From assembly GCF_900141985.1 (NCBI RefSeq), contig NZ_FQZK01000024.1, forward strand, positions 1 through 64,000: a stretch of 64,000 nt of DNA, in the 5' to 3' direction. Origin of the DNA: Nocardiopsis flavescens (GTDB lineage: Bacteria > Actinomycetota > Actinomycetes > Streptosporangiales > Streptosporangiaceae). The notes under the pieces are model-generated. The model was not told the DNA's origin. It saw only the letters and a list, made by a program, of their open reading frames with translations, and ran no database searches. Below, in pieces: positions 8,386 to 17,218 of the stretch. Within the stretch, counting starts at the first letter, position 1. Every line of letters starts with the position of its first letter. A program made the position numbers and the translations under genes.

Positions 8386-9321
8386 GTGAGCGCTATCCAG
8401 GTACCAGACGCGCCCGTCGTGCTCTCGACGGCGTCGGTCTACCCTGAGAAGACCCCGGCCGCCTTCGAGATCGCCGCGAAACTGGGGTACGACGGCATCG
8501 AGGTCCTCGTCTCCTCCGACCCCGCCAGCCAGGACGTCGACCTGCTGCGACGTCTCTCCGACTACCATCAGATCCCGGTCACCGCGGTCCACTCCCCGTG
8601 CCTCGTCCTCACCCAGCGGGTGTGGGGGCGCGAGCCCTGGGGCAAGCTCGTCCGCTCCAAGGAGATGGCCGAGGCCCTGGGCGCCACGACCATCGTGGTC
8701 CACCCCGCCTTCCGCTGGCAGCGCGACTACGCCCGCGAGTTCGAGATCGGCGTCGCCCGCATGCAGGAGGAGACCGACGTGGTCTTCGCGGTCGAGAACA
8801 TGTACCCGGTGCGCGTGCGCGACCGCGAGGTCGTGCCCTACGCGCCGAGCTGGAACCCCCTCGACCGCGACTACGCCGACGTCACCCTCGACATGTCGCA
8901 CACCGCGATGTCCGGCTCCGACGCCATGGACATGGCCAAGCGGCTGGGCGACCGCCTCTCCCACATCCACGTCGCCGACGGCTTCGGCGGGCAGAACCTC
9001 GACGAGCACCTCATCCCGGGCCGCGGCCGGCAGCCGGTCGCGGAGGTCCTGGAGTACCTGGCGGGCGGAGGGTTCGAGGGCCAGCTGGTGCTGGAGGTGA
9101 GCACCCGCAAGGCGCCCGACCGCGCGGCCCGGATGCGGGAGCTGGCCGAGGCGCTGGCCTTCACCCGGCTGCACTTCGCCCGCCCGGCCGAGCCCGCGGC
9201 GGCGGGGCGGCCCCGCGACCGGCGCGAGCGGATCGCCCTGCTGCGCCGCCGTGCGCCCTCCCCGCCCCGCCTGTTCGAGGTGGACTCCACGGGGACGGTC
9301 GAGGGCGGCGACGACGACTGA
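8386..9321 (+). CDS. Sugar phosphate isomerase/epimerase-like TIM-barrel protein
   Basis: 311 residues of the AP-endonuclease-2 (xylose isomerase-like) TIM barrel family: LGYDGIEVLV near residue 35, metal-site His/Glu positions in VVHPAF and VFAVENMYPVRVRD, the TLDMSHTAMSG strand, SHIHVADG, and LVLEVSTRK near the end. The C-terminal 55 residues are a basic, Pro-rich tail. The function is not established; the gene commonly sits next to proC in actinobacteria. There is no Shine-Dalgarno, but TACCCT at 8374-8379 lies 6 nt before the GTG, so it is probably leaderless. Confidence 0.82.
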   Translation: MSAIQVPDAPVVLSTASVYPEKTPAAFEIAAKLGYDGIEVLVSSDPASQDVDLLRRLSDYHQIPVTAVHSPCLVLTQRVWGREPWGKLVRSKEMAEALGATTIVVHPAFRWQRDYAREFEIGVARMQEETDVVFAVENMYPVRVRDREVVPYAPSWNPLDRDYADVTLDMSHTAMSGSDAMDMAKRLGDRLSHIHVADGFGGQNLDEHLIPGRGRQPVAEVLEYLAGGGFEGQLVLEVSTRKAPDRAARMRELAEALAFTRLHFARPAEPAAAGRPRDRRERIALLRRRAPSPPRLFEVDSTGTVEGGDDD

Positions 9322-9414
9322 CCCGGTCCCGCGTACCACGTGGTGAGACGCCGTGTCCGCCCCGGCTCCCCGGGGCGGCTAGCGTTGCGGGGGACCGCAG
9401 AGAGGACCCTTTTC

Positions 9415-10209
9415 ATGATCGCGATCATCGGTGCCGGGAAGATGGGCGAGGCGCTGCTCGCCGGGATGCTGGCCAAGGGCCACGCCCCGGAGGGCGTCCT
9501 CGTCACCGAGCCGCGCTCGGAGCACGCGGCCGAGCTGCGCGGGCGCTACGGCGTGGAGGTCGTCCCCGCCGACGAGGCCGCCAAGCGCGCCGGGACGCTG
9601 CTGCTCGCGCTGAAGCCGCAGGACATGGTCTCCCTGCTGGACGACCTCGCCCCGCACCTGTCGCCGGACCGGCTCGTCATCTCCGTGGCCGCCGGCCTCA
9701 CCACCGCCGTGCTGGAGGAGCACCTGCCCGCGGGCACCCCGGTGGTGCGGGCCATGCCCAACACCCCGGCCCTGATGGGCCAGGGGATGACGGCCGTCGC
9801 AGGCGGCGCCCACGCCGGCGCCGGGCACCTGGAGCGCGCGGAGGCGCTGCTGGGCACGGTCGGCGAGGTGATCCGGGTCGGCGAGCAGCACATGGACACC
9901 GTCACCGCCATCTCCGGCAGCGGGCCCGCCTACTTCTACTTCATCGCCGAGACGATGATCGAGGCGGGCGTGGCGATGGGCATGCCGCGCGCCACCGCCC
10001 AGAAGCTGGTGGGGCAGACCATCACCGGCGCCGCCGCCATGCTCAACGGCTCGGGGGAGCACCCGGTGGTCCTGCGCGAGGCGGTCACCTCGCCGGGCGG
10101 CACCACCGCGGCGGCGCTGCGCGAGCTGGAGCGGCACGGGGTGCGCGCCGCGTTCACGGACGCGATCGAGGCCGCGCGGGACCGCAGCAGCGCGCTCTCG
10201 GGGAGCTGA
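9415..10209 (+). CDS. proC: Pyrroline-5-carboxylate reductase
   Basis: Catalyses the last step of proline synthesis, reducing pyrroline-5-carboxylate with NAD(P)H. 264 residues: the Rossmann motif IIGAGKMGEALLAGM at the N-terminus, AMPNTPALMGQGMT near 117, and the dimer/active-site region SGSGPAYFYFIAE, then VTSPGGTTAAAL. The start at 9415 has AGAGG at 9401-9405; an upstream GTG at 9340 gives a basic extension outside the family. Confidence 0.95.
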   Translation: MIAIIGAGKMGEALLAGMLAKGHAPEGVLVTEPRSEHAAELRGRYGVEVVPADEAAKRAGTLLLALKPQDMVSLLDDLAPHLSPDRLVISVAAGLTTAVLEEHLPAGTPVVRAMPNTPALMGQGMTAVAGGAHAGAGHLERAEALLGTVGEVIRVGEQHMDTVTAISGSGPAYFYFIAETMIEAGVAMGMPRATAQKLVGQTITGAAAMLNGSGEHPVVLREAVTSPGGTTAAALRELERHGVRAAFTDAIEAARDRSSALSGS

Positions 10210-10420
10210 GCGCCCGGGGTTCGGGCGTCCGAGGTGCTGAGACGCACCGGAGGGGCTGCCGGTTCCCCGTTGAAGTGGCCGAAAACGGTCGGACTGCACG
10301 AAGGTCCTGAACGGGTACATAGGTAGTGTTCAGAGGGAGGGTGGAAACGCCCTCCACCAGGTCCTGCCGTCTCCCAGGAGGCCGGGCCGTCTCCCCCGTC
10401 ACCCGACCCAGGGCCATTCC

Positions 10421-12583
10421 ATGAGTCTTCCCCCTTCCTCCCCAGACCCGTCCCGGCCTCCGGGCGGGCCCGTGCCCCCGCCGGGCGGTCCGCCGCCCGG
10501 CGGCGACCAGGGCACGCCCCCCGGGCAAGCCCCGTCCGGCCCGCAGCCGGGTGGCGACCCGGCCCACGGTGCCGTGCCCGCCGCGGGTGCCCCCTCGGGT
10601 CCGCAGCCGGGCGGGAACCCGTCCTACGGTGGTGTGCCCTCGGGTCCGCAGTCGGGCGGGAACCCGTCCTACGGTGGTGTGCCCTCGGGTCCGCAGTCGG
10701 GCGGGAACCCGTCCTACGGTGGTGTGCCCTCGGGTCCGCAGTCGGGCGGGAACCCGTCCTACGGTGGTGTGCCCTCGGGTCCGCAGTCGGGCGGGAACCC
10801 GTCCTACGGTGGTGTGCCCTCGGGTCCGCAGTCGGGCGGGAATCCGTCCTACGGTGGTGTGCCCTCGGGTCCGCAGTCGGGCGGGAATCCCTCGTACGGT
10901 GGTGCTCCCTCGGGCCCCCAGACCGGCGGGAACCCGCCCTACGGCGGCGCGCCCACGGGCGGCGCGTACTCCGGCGGCGTCCCGGGCGGCCCCGGTGTCC
11001 CCCCGGGCCCCGGCGGCCCGGCCGGACCGGGCGGGCCCTTCGGTCCCCCCGGCGGCCCCGGCGCGCCCTTCGGCCCGCCCCCGCCCCCGCCGCCCCGGCG
11101 GCTGGGCCTGTTCTCCTCGCCCACCGCGCTGCACACCGCCGCCCTCAACGCCACCGGCACGGGCGCGGGCTACCTCCGCATCAAGCGGTGGCCGTTCTTC
11201 GCCGCGGCCCTGGCCGTCACCCTCGTCCTGCTGGTCGCGGCGGCCGTCCTGGGCGCCGCCGACAACCTGCTGCTGTGGACCCCGCTCCTCCTGGTCTGGT
11301 TCCTCGCCGCCGCGGTGCACGGCCTCTTCGCCGGCCGCGCCCACGACGAGCGGATCCTCGCCCAGGGCGGCACCCCGCCCCGGAGCGCGCTGCCCTACCT
11401 GACCGCCGGCGGCCTGGCCGTCGCCCTGGTCGTCTCCCTGACCGGCGTGTGGCAGCTCGGCGAGTGGCGGCTGCGCGTCGCCGACGCCGCCCACGCGCGC
11501 GGTGACTGCGGCCCCTCCGAGGCGGTCGCCGCGTACGAGTCCGTCGAGGACTTCTTCCAGCTGTCCTTCTCCTCCTCCCTGATGGACCGCGCCCGCGCGG
11601 GGATCGCCGCCTGCGGGCTGCTGGAGCGGGCCCAGGGCGACGTCGACGCCGAGGACTACGAGCAGGCGCTGGACTCCTACGCGACCTACTTCGAGCACCC
11701 GGCCGCCCGCTGGCAGGACACCGACGGCGAGGTCGCCGACATCCACTTCTCCTACGCCGCGGACCTGCTGGAGAACGCCGACGCCGCCTTCGGTGGCGAG
11801 GTCACCCCCGAGTACACCGAGGACGTCCGGCGGGCCCACGAGGTCTTCGCCATCATCCCCGTCGACTACGAGGGCACCGAGGCCGCCGGCCGGGTCCCCG
11901 AGGCCCTCGTCGACCTCTACGACACGGGCACCAACCGCCTGGGCTCGCAGTGGTGCGTGGGGCTGGACCAGATCGACCTGCTGGCCGACCTGGACTGGGC
12001 CGCCGCCCCCGACATCCCCGACCGGATCGCCGAGGAGCGGCCCGAGGCCGCCCTGGAGTGCGGCTGGGAGTCCGTCGACTCCCAGGAGTTCGACCAGGCC
12101 GACGCCATGGTCGAGATCCTGGAGGCGGAGTACGCCGACTACGAGGCGGACGACGTCGAGAAGATGGTCACCCACATCGGCGCCGGGCGCATCGAGCAGG
12201 AGATGGACCTGCTCACCGTCGTGGGCGACACGTCCCTGGACACCACGCCCACCGGCGGCTCCGGCAACGACAAGTTCGTCTTCGAGATCGTCAACCACTC
12301 GCCGCACGAGCTGCGCTTCCTCTACGTCGGACCGGACAAGGTCCACGGCGAGGTCACCGCCGCCCCGTGCGACGACTGCGACTCCTACCCGCCGGACTCG
12401 CCGCCCTCCTACGACTCGTGCTTCGGCGAGGGCGAGACCCTCAAGGTCGAGCTCGACCCGGGCGAGTACCGCATCGTGGTCGCCAACAGCGACTCGCTGT
12501 TCACCCGTCCCATGCACGGAACGGTGAAGCTGGGCGGCGGCGACCTGTCCGAGAGCTGCTACTACGTCACCACGGGCCTCTAG
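10421..12583 (+). CDS. Membrane protein with Pro/Gly-rich tandem-repeat N-terminus and large outer domain
   Basis: 720 residues. Residues 1-225 are low-complexity Pro/Gly/Ser/Gln, including eight copies of a 15-residue unit around PSGPQSGGNPSYGG. Three transmembrane helices follow (about 254-277, 280-302, 325-348), then a 370-residue acidic, helical, repeat-like region resembling TPR arrays and a beta-rich C-terminal domain with a DDCDSYPPDSPP loop and several cysteines. No named family is recognised. Such Pro/Gly/Gln tails in actinobacterial membrane proteins are usually cytoplasmic. AGGGCC lies 6 nt before the ATG. Confidence 0.75.
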   Translation: MSLPPSSPDPSRPPGGPVPPPGGPPPGGDQGTPPGQAPSGPQPGGDPAHGAVPAAGAPSGPQPGGNPSYGGVPSGPQSGGNPSYGGVPSGPQSGGNPSYGGVPSGPQSGGNPSYGGVPSGPQSGGNPSYGGVPSGPQSGGNPSYGGVPSGPQSGGNPSYGGAPSGPQTGGNPPYGGAPTGGAYSGGVPGGPGVPPGPGGPAGPGGPFGPPGGPGAPFGPPPPPPPRRLGLFSSPTALHTAALNATGTGAGYLRIKRWPFFAAALAVTLVLLVAAAVLGAADNLLLWTPLLLVWFLAAAVHGLFAGRAHDERILAQGGTPPRSALPYLTAGGLAVALVVSLTGVWQLGEWRLRVADAAHARGDCGPSEAVAAYESVEDFFQLSFSSSLMDRARAGIAACGLLERAQGDVDAEDYEQALDSYATYFEHPAARWQDTDGEVADIHFSYAADLLENADAAFGGEVTPEYTEDVRRAHEVFAIIPVDYEGTEAAGRVPEALVDLYDTGTNRLGSQWCVGLDQIDLLADLDWAAAPDIPDRIAEERPEAALECGWESVDSQEFDQADAMVEILEAEYADYEADDVEKMVTHIGAGRIEQEMDLLTVVGDTSLDTTPTGGSGNDKFVFEIVNHSPHELRFLYVGPDKVHGEVTAAPCDDCDSYPPDSPPSYDSCFGEGETLKVELDPGEYRIVVANSDSLFTRPMHGTVKLGGGDLSESCYYVTTGL
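10589..10948 (+). repeat. 45-bp in-frame tandem repeat, eight units
   Basis: Eight consecutive 45-bp units begin at 10589, 10634, 10679, 10724, 10769, 10814, 10859 and 10904. The six central units encode the same 15 residues (VPSGPQSGGNPSYGG) and are almost identical in DNA, differing by rare synonymous changes (for example aac/aat). The first and last units have diverged. This points to recent slippage or unequal recombination. Confidence 0.95.
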
Positions 12584-12719
12584 CGCGCGTGCGGGGGCCG
12601 GGCCGGTGCGGACATCCGTACCGGCCCGCGCCGTGTCCGCCCCCCGGGGTTCCGGGTACACCCCGCCCTTGCGTACTGTGTGCTTCGGAACACGCACACC
12701 TGAAACGGGGGTCACCGAC

Positions 12720-13910
12720 ATGGGAGGGCGTACGTCCTGCTCGCTCCGGGTGGCATGGGATGACGGGCTGACCGCCTACGACTTCGGGCCGATGCACCCG
12801 ATGGCGCCGATCCGGGTCGAGCTGACCATGGCGCTCGCCCGGGAACTGGAGGTCCTGGGAGCCCCCGGGGTCTCCCTCCTGGACGTGGAGCCCGCTTCCG
12901 ACGACCTCCTGTCCCTGGTGCACGACCGCTCCTACATCGAGGCGGTCAAGCGCGCCGGCCGCACGCTGGAGCCGGACGACGCGCACATGCTCGGCACCAC
13001 CGACAACCCGGTGTTCAAGGACATGCACGACGCCGCCGCGCTCATCTGCGGCGCCTCGGTCGCCGCCGCGCGGGCGGTGTGGACGGGGGAGTCGGTGCAC
13101 GCCGCCAACATCGCGGGCGGGCTGCACCACGCCATGCGCGGCAACGCCTGGGGCTTCTGCGTCTACAACGACCCGGCCCTGGCCATCGCCTGGCTGCTGG
13201 AGCAGGGCGCCAAGCGCATCGCCTACGTCGACGTCGACGTCCACCACGGGGACGGCGTCCAGCGCGCCTTCTACAACGACCCCCGGGTGCTCACCATCAG
13301 CCTGCACGAGTCGCCGGTCACCCTGTTCCCGGGCACCGGCCAGGCGGGGGAGACCGGCGGGCCCGACGCGGAGGGCTACTCGGTCAACGTCGCCCTGCCC
13401 GCCGGGACCGGCGACAGCGGCTGGCACCGGGCCTTCGACGCGGTGGTCCCGCCGCTGCTGCACGAGTTCCAGCCCGAGATCCTGGTGACCCAACAGGGCT
13501 GCGACACGCACGCCCTCGACCCGCTCGCCAACCTGACGCTCAGCGTCGACGGCCAGCGGCGCGCCTACGCCGAGCTGCACAAGCTCGCCCAGCGCACGGC
13601 CGGCGGACGCTGGCTGCTGTTCGGCGGCGGCGGGTACGGGCTGGTGCACGTGGTGCCCCGCGCCTGGACGCACCTGCTCGCCGAGGCGGCCGGCCGTCCG
13701 GTGGACCCTGACACCGAGACGCCGCAGCGCTGGCGCGACTTCGTCCGGGAGCGCACCGGGGAACTGGCGCCGCTGTACATGACCGACGGCCGCGACGTGG
13801 CGTTCGCGCGTTTCGAGGAGGGGTACGACCCCGGCAATCCGGTGGACCGCGCCATTAACGCGACCCGGACCGCGGTGTTCCCGAGCCACGGCATAGACCC
13901 CAGCCTCTGA
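12720..13910 (+). CDS. acuC: AcuC-type class I histone deacetylase-fold protein
   Basis: 396 residues of the arginase/deacetylase fold. AcuC removes acetyl groups from lysines; in Bacillus it controls acetyl-CoA synthetase. The zinc and catalytic residues are in place: H136/H137 in GGLHHAM, D171, D173, H175 and H176 in YVDVDVHHGDG, and the distal Asp in QQGCDTHALDPL. The glycine loop is LLFGGGGYG. I start at the ATG at 12720; upstream codons to 12606 translate to unconserved residues. Confidence 0.92.
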   Translation: MGGRTSCSLRVAWDDGLTAYDFGPMHPMAPIRVELTMALARELEVLGAPGVSLLDVEPASDDLLSLVHDRSYIEAVKRAGRTLEPDDAHMLGTTDNPVFKDMHDAAALICGASVAAARAVWTGESVHAANIAGGLHHAMRGNAWGFCVYNDPALAIAWLLEQGAKRIAYVDVDVHHGDGVQRAFYNDPRVLTISLHESPVTLFPGTGQAGETGGPDAEGYSVNVALPAGTGDSGWHRAFDAVVPPLLHEFQPEILVTQQGCDTHALDPLANLTLSVDGQRRAYAELHKLAQRTAGGRWLLFGGGGYGLVHVVPRAWTHLLAEAAGRPVDPDTETPQRWRDFVRERTGELAPLYMTDGRDVAFARFEEGYDPGNPVDRAINATRTAVFPSHGIDPSL

Positions 13911-13912
13911 CC

Positions 13913-13943
13913 TCCGAAGACCCCGGTCTCCGGGGTCTTCGGA
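13913..13943 (+). terminator. Hairpin terminator after acuC
   Basis: A perfect 14-bp stem (13913-13926 with 13930-13943) with a 3-nt loop begins 3 nt after the acuC stop. Confidence 0.85.
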
Positions 13944-14189
13944 CCGTCTTCTGATGAAGACACCCTTTCGTTCCGATCTCTTCTATTTTCTAACCGGATG
14001 TCCGTGATCCCGGTATCGTTTCCCGGTGAGCGATGTCGCCCGGTGAGCGCTGGGGTGAATTCCCGTCCACGGGGCGTGGCGCGCGTCCAGCGGGTAGGAA
14101 GAGGTTGAATACCGGGCGAACGGGAGCAGGCGCCGTGGTGGCCGCACGGCGCGTCACGTGTTCGCCCCGACGAGGAAGGGGAACACCTG

Positions 14190-14987
14190 GTGACGCCGCC
14201 GACACGTGCTGAACTCATCTCCCATCTGGTACGGACGGGGATCGCCGGACACGTCGATACCTCGCGCCAGAACAACCTTCGGCACTACCGGCGCCTGGTC
14301 CAGAAGGACCCCTACCACCAGTTCGGCCTCACCTTCTCCCACGACTGGACCTTCTCCGAGGTCCTCGCGCTGATGAGCAAGCGCTGCGGTGTCGTCGGCG
14401 ACGAGGAGTACGTCTGGGGCATCGACACCATCGACCCCGACCTCACCGTCGACGCGCTGGAGGCCTTCGCCGACCGGCTGGCGCTGGCCGCCGAGCGCGG
14501 GGAGCGGGTCATGTTCGCCACCGGGCACCCCGACAAGCTCCAGGGGACCTACCGGGTCTGGAAGGACGCCCTCGCGGCCCAGGGCTGCCCCATCGTCACC
14601 GCTGCGGGCGGCTACACCTACGAAGTGACCACCGAGCGGCCACCCAACCGCCGTTTCGTGGTCTGGCGGGACGAAGTGGCCATCGTCATGGACGGCCACC
14701 TGGCCCGGCACAGCCACCACCCGTTCGCCATGCGGGCGATCCTGGGGGACCTCTCGGACCGCGGGCAGGCATGGCCGCAGTTGGTCATCGCGGACCACGG
14801 GTTCGCGGGTGCGGCAGGGGAGGCGGGAGTGCCGACACTGGGCTTCGCCGACTGCAACGACCCCGCCCTCTTCCTCGCGGAGCACGAGGGGAAACTACTG
14901 GTCACCGTCCCTTTGGACGACGGTTATCTGACGGAGGACTACGCCCCGCTACGCGATTACGTTCTCGCCCGAGCGGGCCTCGGTTGA
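14190..14987 (+). CDS. Conserved actinobacterial phosphatase-like protein
   Basis: 265 residues. The sequence looks like the proteins annotated only as phosphatase in many actinobacteria. Notable stretches are VMFATGHPDKLQG near residue 110, a GGYTYE strand, an IADHGFAG motif near 205 and a late DDGY. These His/Asp clusters suggest a metal- or phosphate-binding site, but no reaction is proven. The GTG start has AGGAAGGGG upstream. It lies between acuC and a small HTH protein, an order I recall from Streptomyces as well. Confidence 0.65.
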   Translation: MTPPTRAELISHLVRTGIAGHVDTSRQNNLRHYRRLVQKDPYHQFGLTFSHDWTFSEVLALMSKRCGVVGDEEYVWGIDTIDPDLTVDALEAFADRLALAAERGERVMFATGHPDKLQGTYRVWKDALAAQGCPIVTAAGGYTYEVTTERPPNRRFVVWRDEVAIVMDGHLARHSHHPFAMRAILGDLSDRGQAWPQLVIADHGFAGAAGEAGVPTLGFADCNDPALFLAEHEGKLLVTVPLDDGYLTEDYAPLRDYVLARAGLG

Positions 14988-15239
14988 GCGGTGGCGGCCA
15001 TTTATACCCACCGTTAAACCTCACCCGGCGCGCCTTCCGGGTATTACTCGGAAGACAGCACGAACGACCTTTCGCAGACGGGAACTCCGCTCTACTCTGA
15101 AAACGGACGTGTCAGTAGTGACAGCATGACACGCCGGCGTGGCGTTGGGACGGGGCACATACCGGGGTCGCCCCCTACCGGCACCGCGTTGGGCCGAACC
15201 ATTGGCAATACTCACGTCCGGGAATGAGGGCGTCGGAAG

Positions 15240-15443
15240 ATGAACGGGAGCAAACCGCCTCTTGAAGAGGTCAGGTTCCTGACCGTGGCGGAGGTCGCCA
15301 CGATCATGCGAGTGTCCAAGATGACCGTGTACCGCATGGTGCACTCGGGAGTTCTCCCCGCGATCCGCGTGGGGCGTTCTTACCGGGTCCCCGAGAGGGC
15401 CGTCCACGACTATCTCCGTGAGGCGTTCGTCGAGGCGGGATGA
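15240..15443 (+). CDS. Small excisionase-type helix-turn-helix DNA-binding protein
   Basis: 67 residues, almost entirely one HTH_17/MerR-like winged HTH: FLTVAEVATIMRVSKMTVYRM forms the helix-turn-helix (the quoted stretch starts near residue 14) and the wing follows in AIRVGRSYRVPERAV. The family includes BldC-like developmental regulators and phage excisionases; a Streptomyces relative in this context is a target of BldD (from memory). No phage genes are near, so a chromosomal regulator is more likely. GAGGG lies 9 nt before the ATG. Confidence 0.85.
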   Translation: MNGSKPPLEEVRFLTVAEVATIMRVSKMTVYRMVHSGVLPAIRVGRSYRVPERAVHDYLREAFVEAG

Positions 15444-15677
15444 CCGGAGAACGGCCGGACCGGGCCGGGGCGTCGAGCCCCTCCCGGCCGGCCGCCGGAA
15501 CGCGCAGGGCGGGACACCCGGGCCCCCACGGGTGATCCCGTCCTCGTGAGGTCCCGCCCCCTCACCAGGGGCGTACGGCTCTTGCGCCGGGGCGGCGGAA
15601 CGGGTCCCAGGGTGTCTACTACACTTTGTCGTTGTCGTAGTCCGCCCAGTTCACACCCCGTTCGCGAGGTCTCCTCG

Positions 15678-16418
15678 ATGCCCAGTGCCAGAATCGGCGC
15701 GCGGTCCCGCCGCGCTGTGACGCGCCTCGCCGCGGTCGCGGCGGTCTCCGTACTCGCCCTCACCGGATGCGCCGGCGGCAACGAGATCGAGGCCGGGGGC
15801 GAGGACGACCGCTTCATCTCCGGTGACGGCACCGCCACCTCCTTCCCCGCGGACGAGCGGGTCGAGGCGCCCGACTTCTCCGGAACCACCCTCGACGGCG
15901 ACGCGATCGCCCTGGCCGACTACGCGGGACGCGTCGTCGTCCTCAACGTCTGGGCCAGCTGGTGCGGGCCCTGCCGCACGGAGCAGCCGGTCCTGGACGA
16001 GGTGCACGCCGAGTACACCGGCCTGGGCGTCGACTTCCTGGGCGTGAACATCAAGGACGACGACACCGCCGCCCGCACCTACCTGGAGACCAAGGGCGTC
16101 GAGTACCCGAGCCTGTACGACCAGCCCGGCGAGGTGCCCCAGGCGTTCCGCGGGACGGTGCCGCCCCGCGCCATCCCCAGCACCCTCGTCATCGACCCGG
16201 ACGGGCGGATCGCCGCCCGGGTCATCGGCCCCACCACCTACGGGCAGCTGACCGGCCTGCTGGACCCGGTCGTCGTCGAGTTCGGCCTCGGCGACCCCGA
16301 GGAGCGGCCCCGGGTGGCCGAGGAGGAGATGCGGGAGCAGGAGTCCGCGGAGCCCGGGGAACCCGGGGAGTCCGCGGAGCCGACCGGGGCGCCGGGCCCC
16401 GACGGGGACGACGCCTGA
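15678..16418 (+). CDS. resA: ResA-like thioredoxin-fold lipoprotein
   Basis: Reduces the haem-binding cysteines of apocytochrome c outside the membrane. 246 residues: a lipobox LTGC with Cys31 as the lipidation site, then a TlpA/ResA thioredoxin domain with the active site WCGPC (C96, C99) and a cis-Pro loop (RAIPST). The last 40 residues are an acidic Pro/Glu tail. The ATG at 15678 gives a proper lipoprotein signal; the frame is open upstream without homology. First gene of resA-ccdA-resB-ccsB; its stop overlaps the ccdA start. Confidence 0.92.
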   Translation: MPSARIGARSRRAVTRLAAVAAVSVLALTGCAGGNEIEAGGEDDRFISGDGTATSFPADERVEAPDFSGTTLDGDAIALADYAGRVVVLNVWASWCGPCRTEQPVLDEVHAEYTGLGVDFLGVNIKDDDTAARTYLETKGVEYPSLYDQPGEVPQAFRGTVPPRAIPSTLVIDPDGRIAARVIGPTTYGQLTGLLDPVVVEFGLGDPEERPRVAEEEMREQESAEPGEPGESAEPTGAPGPDGDDA

Positions 16419-17218
16419 TGGACCCCGTCGGCACCACCGTCCTCACCGGATCCCTCCTCATGGCCGTCCCGCTGGCGGTCGCCGCCGGGCTGGTCTCCTT
16501 CCTCTCCCCGTGCGTGCTCCCCCTGGTCCCCGGCTACCTGTCGTACGTGACCGGGATGAGCGCCGCCGACGTGCGCAGGCGCACCGCGGTCGGCGGCGGC
16601 ACCGCCACCATCGCCGACGTCGACGAGGAACTGGCCGCCCGCCGCTGGACCATGGTCACCGGCAGCGTCCTGTTCATCGCCGGGTTCACCCTGGTGTTCG
16701 TGGCCGTGGGCGGCTTCATCGGCTGGCTCGGCGACCTGCTGGTCGAGTACACCGACCCCATCACCCGGGTCCTGGGCGCGCTGACGATCGTCCTCGGCCT
16801 GGCCTTCATGGGCGCCCTGCCCGGGTTCGCCCGCGAGTTCCGCTTCCAGCGCCTGCCCCGCGCCGGGCTGCTCGGCGCGCCCCTGCTCGGCGTGCTGTTC
16901 GGACTCGGCTGGACCCCCTGCATCGGACCCACCCTGGCCGCGGTGCAGACGCTCGCGTTCGTCGAGGGCGGCGCCGGGCGCGGCATGCTGCTCTCCCTCG
17001 CCTACTGTGTGGGCCTGGGCCTGCCGTTCATCGCCGCCTCGCTCCTCTACCGGCGCGCGCTCACCGCCTTCGGGCGGCTCAAGCGCCACACCCGCACGGT
17101 CACCGTGATCGGCGGTGCCATGCTCGTCCTGGTCGGCCTGGCCATGGTGACCGGTCTGTGGACCCAGTGGACCATCGCCATGCAGGGCTGGGCCGCCGAC
17201 TTCCAGACGGTGATCTGA
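16418..17218 (+). CDS. ccdA: Cytochrome c biogenesis thiol transporter CcdA
   Basis: Carries reducing power across the membrane from cytosolic thioredoxin to ResA. 266 residues with six predicted helices and the two conserved cysteines: Cys32 in SFLSPCVLPLVPGYLSY and a second in GWTPCIGPTLAA near 168. Its ATG overlaps the resA stop (TGATG), indicating translational coupling. A hydrophilic loop of about 35 residues between helices 1 and 2 is longer than in Bacillus CcdA. Confidence 0.93.
   Translation: MDPVGTTVLTGSLLMAVPLAVAAGLVSFLSPCVLPLVPGYLSYVTGMSAADVRRRTAVGGGTATIADVDEELAARRWTMVTGSVLFIAGFTLVFVAVGGFIGWLGDLLVEYTDPITRVLGALTIVLGLAFMGALPGFAREFRFQRLPRAGLLGAPLLGVLFGLGWTPCIGPTLAAVQTLAFVEGGAGRGMLLSLAYCVGLGLPFIAASLLYRRALTAFGRLKRHTRTVTVIGGAMLVLVGLAMVTGLWTQWTIAMQGWAADFQTVI

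Noticed and set aside
15240..15443. Phage excisionase / integrated element
   Set aside because: The HTH type fits excisionases, but there is no integrase, attachment repeat or phage gene around it.
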